A DNA stretch of 59,391 nucleotides from Kiritimatiellia bacterium. Its GTDB lineage: Bacteria > Verrucomicrobiota > Kiritimatiellia > JAFGHX01. The notes under the pieces are model-generated. The model was not told the origin of the DNA and did no database searches. It saw nothing but the letters and a program-made list of their open reading frames with translations. Numbering within the stretch: position 1 is the first letter of the stretch; each line of letters opens with the position of its first letter. This document shows, piece by piece, positions 1 through 8,991 of the stretch. The stretch spans positions 1 through 59,391 of the forward strand of contig JAFGHX010000118.1 in NCBI GenBank assembly GCA_016929905.1, in the 5' to 3' direction. The position numbers and the translations under genes were made by a program.

Positions 1-185
1 AAGCGTCCATCTGTGGGCCGCGTCAAGCAGCCCGCCCAAATTCCTCCAACATATCTCCCCCTTCTGTGCCTTTTGCGCCTTTTTGCGGCTACCCTCTCCC
101 GGGTCGTCCGATCGGCTTGTTTCAAAACTTGACACATTCGTTCCGATCTTAGGCCGATGAAACAGTTTAATCGTCGGGTTCGGCA

Positions 186-3100
186 TCAGGCAGGGGGGGC
201 GCCGTCGACTGCGGGGGATGTTGCGGGCAGCCCGGCGGGCGGGGCCGGGGGCGGCTGCGGCGCGGTGCGGTTCAACTGGTTGAACCAGAACAGGGCGACG
301 GGCGTGCAGAGCGCGACGGCAAGCAAGGCGCCGGGCAGGGCGGCGGGGTACGGGTCGAGCACGGCCAGGGTAAACGCGTGCACGCCCACGGCGCTCAAGC
401 CGGCGAACGGGAAGAGGGCGAGGTGGAAGCGGAAGACGTAGCGGCTCGCGAGGATCAGGAGCACGCCGCCGACCAGGCCGTTGAGCGCCCAGCGGACGAT
501 GCTGAGGCTTTCGTCTGCGGAGAGGGCGCCCATGGCGAAGACGAGCAGGACGCCGGCAAAGAGCGGTTTATGTCTTCGCCATCCGTCGCTGAACCTGTCC
601 ACGGCGGCTATGACGAGTATGAGGAAGGCCAGGGTTCCCACATACTCCTGCAGGGTTCCGAGCGCGATGCGCAGGAGCGGGCAGTAGCTGTCCGCCGGGC
701 CGAAGTCGCCCAGAACAGGGGTCAAGGGCGGGAAGACCGACGAGACAAGGGTCCAGGCGGCGGGCAGAAGCAGGCCGATACCGCCGCCGAGCAGAACGGC
801 ACGACGTGTCTGGATGGGGACCTGGGTTCGTTTCCAGTTCGGCACCGCGGCAACGAGCAGGGCCGTGCCCAGCGCGGAGAACAGGGCACCGACGCCACCG
901 CCGAGCACGGTGAGCAGCACTTGGGTCGAGAGCGGCTCGCTGGTGGAGAAGCGCGCGACGGTTGCGGGCCAGTCGTTCACCATGTTGGCGATCCGGAGCA
1001 GGAGCAACAGGGCGCCGGCCAGCAGGAACAGCCGGACGGACAGTTTTCGCCTGGCCCAGCGGATGATAGCGCCGACGATTCCGGCCAGGACCAGTGCCGT
1101 CACGGCCACGCCGCTGAACAGCCGGGCAATCATGACGACGTTCTCCCGGCTGCGCTCCTGCCGGTCCCACTCTTCGGGCACGTGCACATAGCGGTAGACC
1201 GCCGCGACCTCGTCGCCGGCGATCTTCACGGTGATGCGCGCTTCACCGCTTTCCAGCGGGTAGCGATGCGGGTCGGCGAAGCGGAACTTCCAATCGCGGC
1301 GTGCGGGCAGCTTGAAAGGTTCGGCGAGGATCTCCTTCAGCGAATCGGGGTCCAGCCCATACCGGGTCTGCACAGCCGAACGTGTGAGGGCGCGTGCCTC
1401 TTCCTCGTCGAGCGCGGCGCCGGCGGCGGCTTCGGGCAGCTTGTGTTGGACGGAGAGGATCTCGCCGTCCGCGCAGATGTGCACGACGTATTCCTCGGCC
1501 CGGCGAGCCACGTCCCCTTCGAACCGGGCGAACTTCATCTTCCATGCGGGCGGCGCGAGATACGTCCCGATGAGCCGGCTGTAGGCCTGCGGCCCGCCCT
1601 CGTGCCACACGAACCGATGCGGCTGGCCGGAAGCGTCCTCGGCGGTGCTGAGCAGGCGCCACGGCGCGGGCAGGTCGATGCCGCGTTGGCGGAGCGTGTC
1701 GCGTGCCAGCGCCCGCGCGGCGCGCCTCGAGATCGACAGGCGCGGCGCCAAGCGGGTGAAGTCGGAAGCGAGCAGGACGATCGCCAACCCGGCGGCCCAT
1801 CCGAAAACGACAAGCCGGTTCGAGAGGATTGGCCCGATGGGCCGGGTTTCGGCAACGTCTTGTGCGGCCATCGCGCCCTCGCACCCGGCGGCGGGCTGCC
1901 AGGCCCCGTTGTAGGCGGCGCTCGGCACGGCAGCCCACTGCCTCGCCCGGCCCCGGCGATAGAGCACGACCCAGAGCGGGACCAGCGTGAGCAGGACCAC
2001 CAGGCTCTTGTCGACCCAGACGCCGGCGGCGGAAGAGACAAAGAGGGGTGAAGCCATAAGCAGGGCGTCGACGGCGAAATGGGAGATGACGGCCGGCAGC
2101 AGGCCGAACGTGAGGTAGAGGCCGGCAAACACGCAGGAAGGGACAATCAGTTCCACGAGCCGGGCATAGCAGGGCTGCGCTTCATAGGTGGCGTGCGCGG
2201 CGCCGAAGACGACCGCCTGCAACACGAACGCGCCGGCGATCCAGGCGCGGCGGCGGCCGAACCGGCTTCCGATCAGCGCGGCGCCGGCCAGCGGAATGGC
2301 GCGGAACAGGCATTCCTCCATGAACCCGGCCTGCAGGGCGGCGGCGAGCGGGGCGAGCCACGGCAGATAGGCGGCGAGCACGTCGGGCTCGACGAGCGCG
2401 GAAGACGGCTGCCACCAGCCGAACAGGTTGGCCGCGAGCAGATAGAACCCCACGACGAAAGCCAGATGAAAGGCCGTCGCCGCGTAGCCGCCGAGCGTGC
2501 GGCCGAGCACGGGCCGCGAATTGCCGACGCCCGGCGCCCAGACGCGCCAGAGCTGGATCTGGCGGGGAAACGCCTTGCGGGTCAGGCTTTCGGCAGCGGC
2601 GAATATGAGACCGAGCGCGAACACGTGGGAGAGCAGCCCGGCGAGGAGCTGCGCGAGCTGCTCCAACAGGAACCCGTGTGCGGAGGTAGCGGTGTCATAG
2701 TCCAGCCAGGCGAGCGGCAGCATATTGACCCGGGCCAGGAGCTGCGCGCCGGCGACGATCGCGCTCCAGAGCAGCGCGCGCCGCCAAAGCACCCAACGCC
2801 GGCGCATCAGAATGACCAGGCCCACGAGGCAGCCGCCGCCCCAGAACAGGGCCCAGGCCACGATACCGGCCACCCCGCCGAGCGTCCGGTTCAACGCCCG
2901 CATTTCCTTGTAGCGGCGCAGGAATCCTTCGGGGATCTTGACGAAATGCGACAGGCCGGTGAAGCGGTCGCCCTGCACGCCGAGCCGCAGCCGGTAGCGG
3001 CCCTCGCCGAGCCGGGCATCCGGCCGTTCATAGACAAACGTGTGGTCCACCCGTCCGCTCTTGCGTATCTCCTTGCTCGTTTCCACCTCTTCATACTCGG

Positions 3101-3602
3101 TCAGGTCCAGGCCCCACGCGCGGCGGGCGGCCTGTTCCGCGATCGGACGCGCCTGATCGGGTTCCAGCGCGGCGCCCGGCTCGTCTTCCGGCAGCTTCAT
3201 CTCAAAGCCGTAGGGCGCGCCGGCCGGCGTAAAGCGGACGGTGGTCTCTCTGGCCTCTCCTTCCCTGAAGTGGCGGACCTGCCAGGTGTAGGGCACGTAG
3301 AGCCCGGCCTTGAGCATCTGACGGAACGCTGCCCGGCCGCCGGCCTCCAGTTCGACGAAATTGCGTACGGTGCTGTCGAGCCCGAACGATGCCGCCTGCT
3401 CGAACGCGGCCGGCTGCCACTCGTGCCGGCGCGCGAGCTCGCGCGCCCTGGCCAGCGCCATAGCGCGGTCCATGCGCAGATCCAGCGTCACGATGGGAAA
3501 CGCGACGGGGAAATACGTGAGCCCGAACCACGCCGCGGCGCAGGAGAAGGCGGCCAGGACCACCCAGAACAGAGGACGCCGGGTGACGGGCACGTTGTGC
3601 AT
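186..3602 (-). CDS. Giant polytopic CPBP-type intramembrane protease with internal duplication
   Basis: About 1,138 residues, far longer than an ordinary CPBP (Abi/CAAX-type) protease of 200-350 residues. The protein starts with an N-terminal membrane anchor, then a soluble region of about 200 residues, then several membrane spans. The protease core carries EECLFR near residue 427 (the EExxxR motif), a later H in FGAAHAT, and SHFAVD near residue 508 (HxxxD). A second soluble domain and membrane bundle follow; they resemble the first half (compare FVKIPEGF with YVHVPEEW just before a membrane span) but lack the EExxxR motif. The frame is open upstream to 3866, but the ATG at 3602 precedes the first hydrophobic anchor and the upstream residues look like untranslated GC-rich sequence. 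Divergent from the secreted-protein gene at 3797. The substrate is unknown; CPBP enzymes process peptides or prenylated proteins in the membrane. Confidence 0.75.
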   Translation of the reverse strand: MHNVPVTRRPLFWVVLAAFSCAAAWFGLTYFPVAFPIVTLDLRMDRAMALARARELARRHEWQPAAFEQAASFGLDSTVRNFVELEAGGRAAFRQMLKAGLYVPYTWQVRHFREGEARETTVRFTPAGAPYGFEMKLPEDEPGAALEPDQARPIAEQAARRAWGLDLTEYEEVETSKEIRKSGRVDHTFVYERPDARLGEGRYRLRLGVQGDRFTGLSHFVKIPEGFLRRYKEMRALNRTLGGVAGIVAWALFWGGGCLVGLVILMRRRWVLWRRALLWSAIVAGAQLLARVNMLPLAWLDYDTATSAHGFLLEQLAQLLAGLLSHVFALGLIFAAAESLTRKAFPRQIQLWRVWAPGVGNSRPVLGRTLGGYAATAFHLAFVVGFYLLAANLFGWWQPSSALVEPDVLAAYLPWLAPLAAALQAGFMEECLFRAIPLAGAALIGSRFGRRRAWIAGAFVLQAVVFGAAHATYEAQPCYARLVELIVPSCVFAGLYLTFGLLPAVISHFAVDALLMASPLFVSSAAGVWVDKSLVVLLTLVPLWVVLYRRGRARQWAAVPSAAYNGAWQPAAGCEGAMAAQDVAETRPIGPILSNRLVVFGWAAGLAIVLLASDFTRLAPRLSISRRAARALARDTLRQRGIDLPAPWRLLSTAEDASGQPHRFVWHEGGPQAYSRLIGTYLAPPAWKMKFARFEGDVARRAEEYVVHICADGEILSVQHKLPEAAAGAALDEEEARALTRSAVQTRYGLDPDSLKEILAEPFKLPARRDWKFRFADPHRYPLESGEARITVKIAGDEVAAVYRYVHVPEEWDRQERSRENVVMIARLFSGVAVTALVLAGIVGAIIRWARRKLSVRLFLLAGALLLLLRIANMVNDWPATVARFSTSEPLSTQVLLTVLGGGVGALFSALGTALLVAAVPNWKRTQVPIQTRRAVLLGGGIGLLLPAAWTLVSSVFPPLTPVLGDFGPADSYCPLLRIALGTLQEYVGTLAFLILVIAAVDRFSDGWRRHKPLFAGVLLVFAMGALSADESLSIVRWALNGLVGGVLLILASRYVFRFHLALFPFAGLSAVGVHAFTLAVLDPYPAALPGALLAVALCTPVALFWFNQLNRTAPQPPPAPPAGLPATSPAVDGAPPA

Positions 3603-3796
3603 ACGCGAGGATACATAGCCTATTTGCCGACGCCGGGCAAGTAGAAGCGGCGAGCCCGGCTCGCCATGGCCCGCGGGGCGAAGGCGCTCGCCGCTCCCCC
3701 CCGCGTCGAAGGCACGGGCATTTCCCGCTTTCCGGTCGGCGTCTTGCGGTCGTATGATACCCGCCGTACGCGGGCGTTTGGCTCTTGGAGGACGGC

Positions 3797-4813
3797 ATGA
3801 TGAACACGCGGTATGCGTTCCCGGGATTGGCGGCGCTGTGGCTGGCCTCTTGCCTGCCGTGCGCAAGGTGCCATGCGGCGGACGGGCTGGCGGCGAACTA
3901 CCCGGGTGACGAGGGCATCACGATCGATTCGAACGTCGTGTTCGTGGAGGACTTCGAGCAGGCCTCTACGGCCGCGGTCTTCGCGCACTGGGACGAGATC
4001 AAGACCGGGTCAAACATGACGTTCTCGGCGGATGTTCCTGCCGGGAGCGCGGGCACGAAATCGCTGATGATGACGCACATCGGCGGCGAGGGGACGGGTT
4101 GTCACCTGTACCGCCGGCTTCTGCCGGGCTACGACAGGCTGCACGCGCGCTGGTACGTCAAATTTGATCCCGACACTTACGAAATCCACCATTTCGGCAC
4201 GGCGCTTGGCGGCTACAACCCGCCAACGCGTTGGCCGCAGGGCGGCGCCGGCATCCGGCCCAGCGGCGACGACCGGTTCAGCGCGGCGGTGGAACCGTTC
4301 GGCAGCGCATGGCGCTGGGATTTCTACTCATACTGGATGGGCATGCGCGCGTGCCCGACGGGTGACTGCTGGGGAAACGACTTCGTGAACGATGCCAGCC
4401 TGAGCGTGGCGCGCGGGCAATGGATCTGCGTGGAGCTGATGCTACAGATGAACGACCCGTGTACGGCCACGAACGGGGAGATGGCGCTATGGATCGACGG
4501 CGAACCGTTCAGTCGGGACGGCCAGATCATCAGCCACCTGCGGCCCGGCTCGCCCAAGGGGTACTGGGTCTGGGACAGTTGGCACGCGGACCCCGCGCGG
4601 GAGCCGTTCGAAGGGTTCCGCTGGCGGGCCGTCCCCGAACTGAGCATAAACTACATCTGGACCTCGCTCTACATGACGAAGCCGCCCGAGGGCTACGTGA
4701 GCCGGGTCTGGTTCGACCATATCGTGGTAGCCAAGACCTACATCGGGCCGATGAAGCCGGCCTCACCAGACGGCGTGCCGCCCGGCTCGCCGGCCAACTT
4801 GCGGGTGGAGTGA
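3797..4813 (+). CDS. Secreted protein with lectin/polysaccharide-lyase-like fold, function unknown
   Basis: About 338 residues. A signal peptide is clear (hydrophobic run ALWLASCLPCARCHA, cleavage probably near AHA/AADG). The mature part is rich in Trp, Tyr and Gly and contains FVEDFEQ at its start and HARWYVKFDP in the middle, a layout seen in concanavalin-A-like jelly-roll proteins such as Cip1-like and polysaccharide lyase families. I cannot assign catalytic residues. A GGAGG at 3787-3791 serves the adjacent ATGs at 3797 and 3800; a TTG at 3785 lies in front of that site and is unlikely to be the start. Divergent from the CPBP gene. It is likely exported to bind or act on polysaccharide, but the substrate is not deducible. 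Confidence 0.6.
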   Translation: MMNTRYAFPGLAALWLASCLPCARCHAADGLAANYPGDEGITIDSNVVFVEDFEQASTAAVFAHWDEIKTGSNMTFSADVPAGSAGTKSLMMTHIGGEGTGCHLYRRLLPGYDRLHARWYVKFDPDTYEIHHFGTALGGYNPPTRWPQGGAGIRPSGDDRFSAAVEPFGSAWRWDFYSYWMGMRACPTGDCWGNDFVNDASLSVARGQWICVELMLQMNDPCTATNGEMALWIDGEPFSRDGQIISHLRPGSPKGYWVWDSWHADPAREPFEGFRWRAVPELSINYIWTSLYMTKPPEGYVSRVWFDHIVVAKTYIGPMKPASPDGVPPGSPANLRVE

Positions 4814-5302
4814 GAAACGCTTCGATCCCGCCTCCGAGTTCGCTCGGCAACCTCACCCGGACTATAAGGGACACACCATTAGTACTTGCCTCCTCCCTGC
4901 GTATGGGAGTGGTGCGGGAAAAGGAACAGAGGCAGGGGTTGAGGGTACTGGCGTCCGGGGCGGAACCGCCTCCGGACGACTCACGGCTCTGGTTTTGGAG
5001 CGTGTGCAGGCGAGGGGGAGGCGAGAGGATGCGAACGGCGAGGCGGTGTATCGCCGCAACAGGGCGCAGTTCGGGCACAAGCGAAAGGACGGTGCGCGCG
5101 CGATGCGGGGCGGCGATTGGGGCGCGCTTTGCACGATGCGCGACCTGCGCCTGGCGGTAATCTGCGTCAACGGATAGCGGCCCGCGCGCACAACACCGCG
5201 CCCGTCCGGCATTGCGCCCTTGGCCGAGCGGGCCGGATGTGCTAGCCTCTTACGAAGAGGCCACGCGGCGGGCCGCGTGCGACCGCCAAGAGACGCTCTC
5301 AC
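4814..5302. other. Intergenic stretch without a recognisable gene
   Basis: About 490 bases follow the secreted-protein stop. No frame gives a protein-like product with a start and ribosome site. The stretch is GC-rich, with a few short self-complementary runs such as GGGGCGGAACCGCCTCC near 4958, which may act as a terminator. I see nothing else here. Confidence 0.4.
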
Positions 5303-5968
5303 ATGAATGTCTACCTCGAGCTCACGAAGCAGTTCAACGCCGGACGACTGCGGAGCATCATCTGCAGCGGTCAGGCGGCGGTCCTTCACAGGGTGGCCGT
5401 CATGAGCAAAGACGGCGACTGGATTCTGCGCGAGGATGAGGAGGCACTGGGACACGTGCTCGGGGTGCTCGGCGACTACGGTGCCCATTACCGCCGCGCC
5501 GAAGCGGCCGCTTCTGGCGCGTCTCGGCGACGGCCTGGAGCCGGTCGAACAGGCGCTCGACGCCGAACGACGCGCGCTGATCCACGCCAACGAGAAACGC
5601 CTGCAGCGCTATCTCGCGGCGGCGGAGCCGTGGGCCGCGATCTGGCCGCGTGTGGCCAAGACCATCGCGGACCTGCCCCTGAAGGAGGCACACAAGGCCG
5701 TTTGTGAAGCGGCAGACGGCGTCTTGCCGCAAGCGCTGCCCGCAGGAGAAGCCGAATCATCGAGATCCGCGACGAATTCCTGAGCGAGGAAGACCTCGAC
5801 ATCCGCAACATGACGGACGAAGAGTTGGACCGGTATTGGAACCTGTGGCTGGAACAGGCGCAGGCGACCAATGCCTTGGACGCGCACCTCTATTCGCACG
5901 GTGTGTTCGACCGCGACCCGGCCGTCACTCCGCGGCTCCCACACGCGGTGGGAACCGCTCGCGCGTAA
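5303..5968 (+). pseudogene. Decayed gene pair: frameshifted ORF plus small acidic ORF lacking a start codon
   Basis: From ATG 5303 the frame gives a protein-like start (MNVYLELTKQF, then VMSKDGDWILRED and HVLGVLGDYG) that stops making sense near 5490. Protein-like sequence resumes in the +1 frame (LLARLGDGLEPVEQALDAER to about 5755; KRLQRYLAAAEPWAAIWPRV). The join suggests an internal deletion or frameshift around 5490-5510. Right after it, in the first frame again, comes IEIRDEFLSEEDLDIRNMTD and on to a TAA at 5966. An AGGAG sits at 5742-5746, but the codon at the expected start position is ATC, not ATG; the first in-frame ATG is 5810. The first part may come from a family of nucleotidyltransferase-like proteins, but I am not certain of that. 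Probably non-functional. Confidence 0.5.
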
Positions 5969-6058
5969 CCCGCCGCCCCCATGGGCCGGGGCCCGCAAAG
6001 CAGAAGAGCCGTCCCGGCTCTTGCCCCCGGCGGCACGCCAGGTACGCCGCTTCCACGT

Positions 6059-7552
6059 TCACGTCAGGCGTTTCAGCAACCCGTGCGTGGCGGGCAGGAT
6101 GTCGCGGTAGAGCTCGAGCTTCTCCTGGTACACGGCGTGGCGGGCATCGTCGGGCGTGAAGACGCGGTCCGTCTTGACGAAGGTTTCAACGGCTTCACCG
6201 GGCGAGTGGAACACGCCGGTAGCCTGCCCGGCGAGCATGGCGGCGCCGAGCACGCTTCCCTCGGTCACGCGCGGCCGCACGAAGGGCACGCCGAAGACAT
6301 CCGCTTTGATCTGGAGCCAGGCGTCGGAGCGGGCGCCGCCGCCGGAGGCAATGAACCGCGTGGTGTCGATTCCCATCCGGCGCAGCGCGCGGATGCTGTC
6401 GGCGAAGTAGAGCGTCTCGCATTCCATGATCGACTTGAGGATCTCGCCGCGCGTGGTCGTGCTCTTCAGCCCGAGTATCACACCGGCGGAATCGGGGATG
6501 TGCCGCGGCGAGACGGGCGGCTCGAAATGCGGAAGGGTCAGCAGGCGAGTCGGAGCGTCGGGCATCTCCCGGTTCAGCGCGTCGTACACGTCGCCGTTGC
6601 CGGACGTCCTGTCGGCAGCGAACGTGTCGCGAAACCACTTCACGAGCATGCCGCCCTGATTGAAGATGAACGAGACGAACAGGCCCGGCAACACGTGGTG
6701 TTCGATATTGAGCCCCTGCCGGAGCATGGACAGGGGGTCTTGTACCCTCGCGTAGGCGGGGGTGATGCACTCGAAGGTGCCAATCCCGCACACGGCGCTG
6801 CCGGCCTCGATGCAGCCTGTGCCGAGCGCGTTGCAGCATTGGTCGTGACCGCCCACGACAACCTGCACGCCCGCGGGCAGGCCCAGTTCCGCCGCCGCGG
6901 ACGGGGACACGATGCCGGCGAGCGTCCCGCCACGCTGGACGCGGCCGAGCCGGTCTCGGCCGATGCCGCTCCATTGCAGCAGCGGGTCGGCCCAGTCGTC
7001 CCGCGCCAAGTCGAAGAGCAGGGTGCGGTTCGCGAGGGAGTTGGCGGTTACCGGCTCGCACCCGAGCATGAACCCGACCATATCGCCCCAGAGCAGGAAG
7101 CGATCGGCGGCGGAATAGGCGTTCGGGTCGTGTTCCCGCAGCCAAAGCAGCTTCGGCAAGGCATATTCGGTTCCGAGGATGTTCGGGTTGAGCCGGTAGA
7201 AAGCCTCCTGCCCCATCTGCGTCTGAAGGGCTTGCACGTACTCGGCCCCGCGCGAGTCGAGACAGAGAATGGCGTTTCCGCGAATCTCGCGTTGCGCGGA
7301 GACGGGCACCATGGCTTCGCCGAGCGAACTGGCGCACAACGCGGAAACCGGGTCCGGCTGCGTCGCGGCCGCCGTCTCGGCGATCGTCTCGCGCACCTTG
7401 AGCCAGACGTCGTGGCTGTCCAGCTCAGCCCAGCCGTTGCGGGGATGGCGGACCGAGTACTCGCGGTAGGCCTGTGCGAGACAGGCGCCGTCTTCGGAGA
7501 ACGCGGCCGCCTTGCAGCCGGTGGTGCCGATATCGATGCCCAGCAGGCTCAT
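6059..7552 (-). CDS. FGGY-family carbohydrate kinase (xylulokinase-like)
   Basis: 497 residues, the normal length for FGGY sugar kinases. The N-terminal phosphate-binding motif GIDIGTTG is at residues 5-12, HDQCCNALGTG lies in the hinge region and the C-terminal ATP-binding segment IASGGGARSDAW is present. It phosphorylates a ketose in the cytoplasm. The start codon overlaps the stop of the upstream isomerase gene by four bases (ATGA), so the two are translationally coupled. With the isomerase and class II aldolase it forms an isomerase-kinase-aldolase route typical of fucose, rhamnose or related deoxy- or pentose-sugar breakdown. The exact sugar cannot be read from sequence; xylulose, fuculose or rhamnulose are all possible. 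Confidence 0.88.
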   Translation of the reverse strand: MSLLGIDIGTTGCKAAAFSEDGACLAQAYREYSVRHPRNGWAELDSHDVWLKVRETIAETAAATQPDPVSALCASSLGEAMVPVSAQREIRGNAILCLDSRGAEYVQALQTQMGQEAFYRLNPNILGTEYALPKLLWLREHDPNAYSAADRFLLWGDMVGFMLGCEPVTANSLANRTLLFDLARDDWADPLLQWSGIGRDRLGRVQRGGTLAGIVSPSAAAELGLPAGVQVVVGGHDQCCNALGTGCIEAGSAVCGIGTFECITPAYARVQDPLSMLRQGLNIEHHVLPGLFVSFIFNQGGMLVKWFRDTFAADRTSGNGDVYDALNREMPDAPTRLLTLPHFEPPVSPRHIPDSAGVILGLKSTTTRGEILKSIMECETLYFADSIRALRRMGIDTTRFIASGGGARSDAWLQIKADVFGVPFVRPRVTEGSVLGAAMLAGQATGVFHSPGEAVETFVKTDRVFTPDDARHAVYQEKLELYRDILPATHGLLKRLT

Positions 7553-8943
7553 AGTTCGGTCCTGTCGTAACGGAGGTACGTGCCAAACGCTTCGCGGACG
7601 GCTGCCCGGACGTGACCGGCGGTCACACCGACGTGGTGGCGATAGCCCGCGTGGCCGATTGTCTCGAGCTTGTCCTGCAGCCTGTCGATTCGCGCCACAC
7701 CGGCGCAGCCGAAGAAGTCGTCATCGATCGGATCATCCGTGAACACGCCCTCGTCGAGGTAACAGACGAGCCGGCCGTCCTGGGTCTTCGCGCTGGCGAA
7801 GGTCATGGGCCCCGACGCGATGCGGCCGACGTTGCAGCCATACCCGCTGCCGGCGCCGAGCGCTTTGGCGAACATGGGGTGGTCGACGATCCGGCCCTTG
7901 CCCGCCATCAGGGCCTGGGGCACCGGGCCGCAGTGGAACAGGATGCACTTGTCCGGGTCCTGTCCGTAGTTGTTGTTCCAGTCCAGGCACGTGGCGGGCC
8001 GGCCGGATGCGAGCGAGAGCGCGCGCATGGCCACGGCGTTGCAGACATCCAGCTCGCAGGCGGCGGGGATGCCGCGGTCGTTGATCTCGCTGAGCAACAC
8101 GCACGGCGCGATCTTCAGTTCCTTCTCCAGTTCCAGCCAGCAGCGCAGGGCCACGGCGTCCATCCCGTATTCAGCGATCAGCTCATCGAGCACAACGCCC
8201 AATTTCACGAGCCGCTCGAACGCGTCGGCGGGTACCCCGTCCCAGGCGGTGTAAGCCGCGAGCCGCTCGGCTTTGCGTGCGTAGGCGTCGGCCCCTTTCC
8301 TGACGTCCCGAACCCGGAGCAGGACCTCCGCGAGGTCGAGCGCCTCGACGGTGATACCGCAGCGCTGGAGCGTGAGTTCGTCGAAGCGAACGGTCTTGAA
8401 CGCCGTCGTGCGCGCGCCGATCGCGCCGACGGTCATGCGCTTCATCCCGTTGGCTACACGGCAAACGCCGGCGAATCGGTCGACGTGTTCGGCAAACGTC
8501 GCGCCTGCGGGGGAGACGGTATGCGGTTTGAACGTCGTGAACGGCAGGCCGTACTGGCAGAAGACGTCCATGATCGAGAACTTGCCGCAGAACGCGTCGC
8601 GCCGGCTCGTGAAGCCCATCTTGCCGGGCTCGTCCGGGTACGCCTGAATGAGGATGGGTACGCCGGCATCCTCCAGGGCGGCGATGGCGCCGGTCTCGTC
8701 GCCGAAATTCGGCAGGCAGAGGATAACCCCGTCGAAGCGGCCCCGGTTCTCCGCCAGGAAGGCGGCGTACTTCCGGCCGTCGGCGACGGATTCGACGGCG
8801 CCGTTGGGCGTGGCGCCCGCATCCATCGTCAGCGTCTGATAGCCGCGCGTCTCGAGCGCAGCCGTCAGTTCCCGGCGCGCGCTTCCAATCAGCGTTTCCG
8901 GGAAGAACCCGCGGTTACCGAAGAACAGGGCGAATGTGCTCAT
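7549..8943 (-). CDS. L-fucose/L-arabinose isomerase-like protein
   Basis: About 464 residues, shorter than classical FucI (about 590) but in the range of shorter FucI/AraA-like isomerases. The N-terminal half is a Rossmann-like domain (FDGVILCLPNFGDE, residues about 70-85). The C-terminal half holds the likely metal-binding acidic residues (LLSEINDRG, AACELDV) and the ILFHCGPVP motif found in this superfamily. The start at 8943 is chosen because a GGAAAGGGG ribosome site precedes it; the frame extends to 8967 through repeat sequence. It is the middle gene of an aldolase-isomerase-kinase operon read leftward and should interconvert an aldose and ketose. The substrate is uncertain. Confidence 0.8.
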   Translation of the reverse strand: MSTFALFFGNRGFFPETLIGSARRELTAALETRGYQTLTMDAGATPNGAVESVADGRKYAAFLAENRGRFDGVILCLPNFGDETGAIAALEDAGVPILIQAYPDEPGKMGFTSRRDAFCGKFSIMDVFCQYGLPFTTFKPHTVSPAGATFAEHVDRFAGVCRVANGMKRMTVGAIGARTTAFKTVRFDELTLQRCGITVEALDLAEVLLRVRDVRKGADAYARKAERLAAYTAWDGVPADAFERLVKLGVVLDELIAEYGMDAVALRCWLELEKELKIAPCVLLSEINDRGIPAACELDVCNAVAMRALSLASGRPATCLDWNNNYGQDPDKCILFHCGPVPQALMAGKGRIVDHPMFAKALGAGSGYGCNVGRIASGPMTFASAKTQDGRLVCYLDEGVFTDDPIDDDFFGCAGVARIDRLQDKLETIGHAGYRHHVGVTAGHVRAAVREAFGTYLRYDRTEL

Positions 8944-8959
8944 GCAGACCCCTTTCCCC

Positions 8960-8991
8960 ATGGTCAATGGTTCATGGTTAATGGTTCATGG
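8960..8991. repeat. Heptamer tandem repeat (ATGGTTM units)
   Basis: Four and a half tandem 7-bp units: ATGGTCA, ATGGTTC, ATGGTTA, ATGGTTC, ATGG. The array lies between the aldolase and isomerase genes and overlaps the aldolase 3' end, so the last codons of the aldolase are repeat-derived. It belongs to the set of degenerate 7/8-bp arrays also seen near 10,950, 11,130, 23,960 and 30,010. Confidence 0.8.

Noticed and set aside
378..3644. Long open frames on the plus strand opposite the CPBP gene
   Set aside because: GC-rich antisense shadows with charged low-complexity products, no ribosome site and no recognisable domain.
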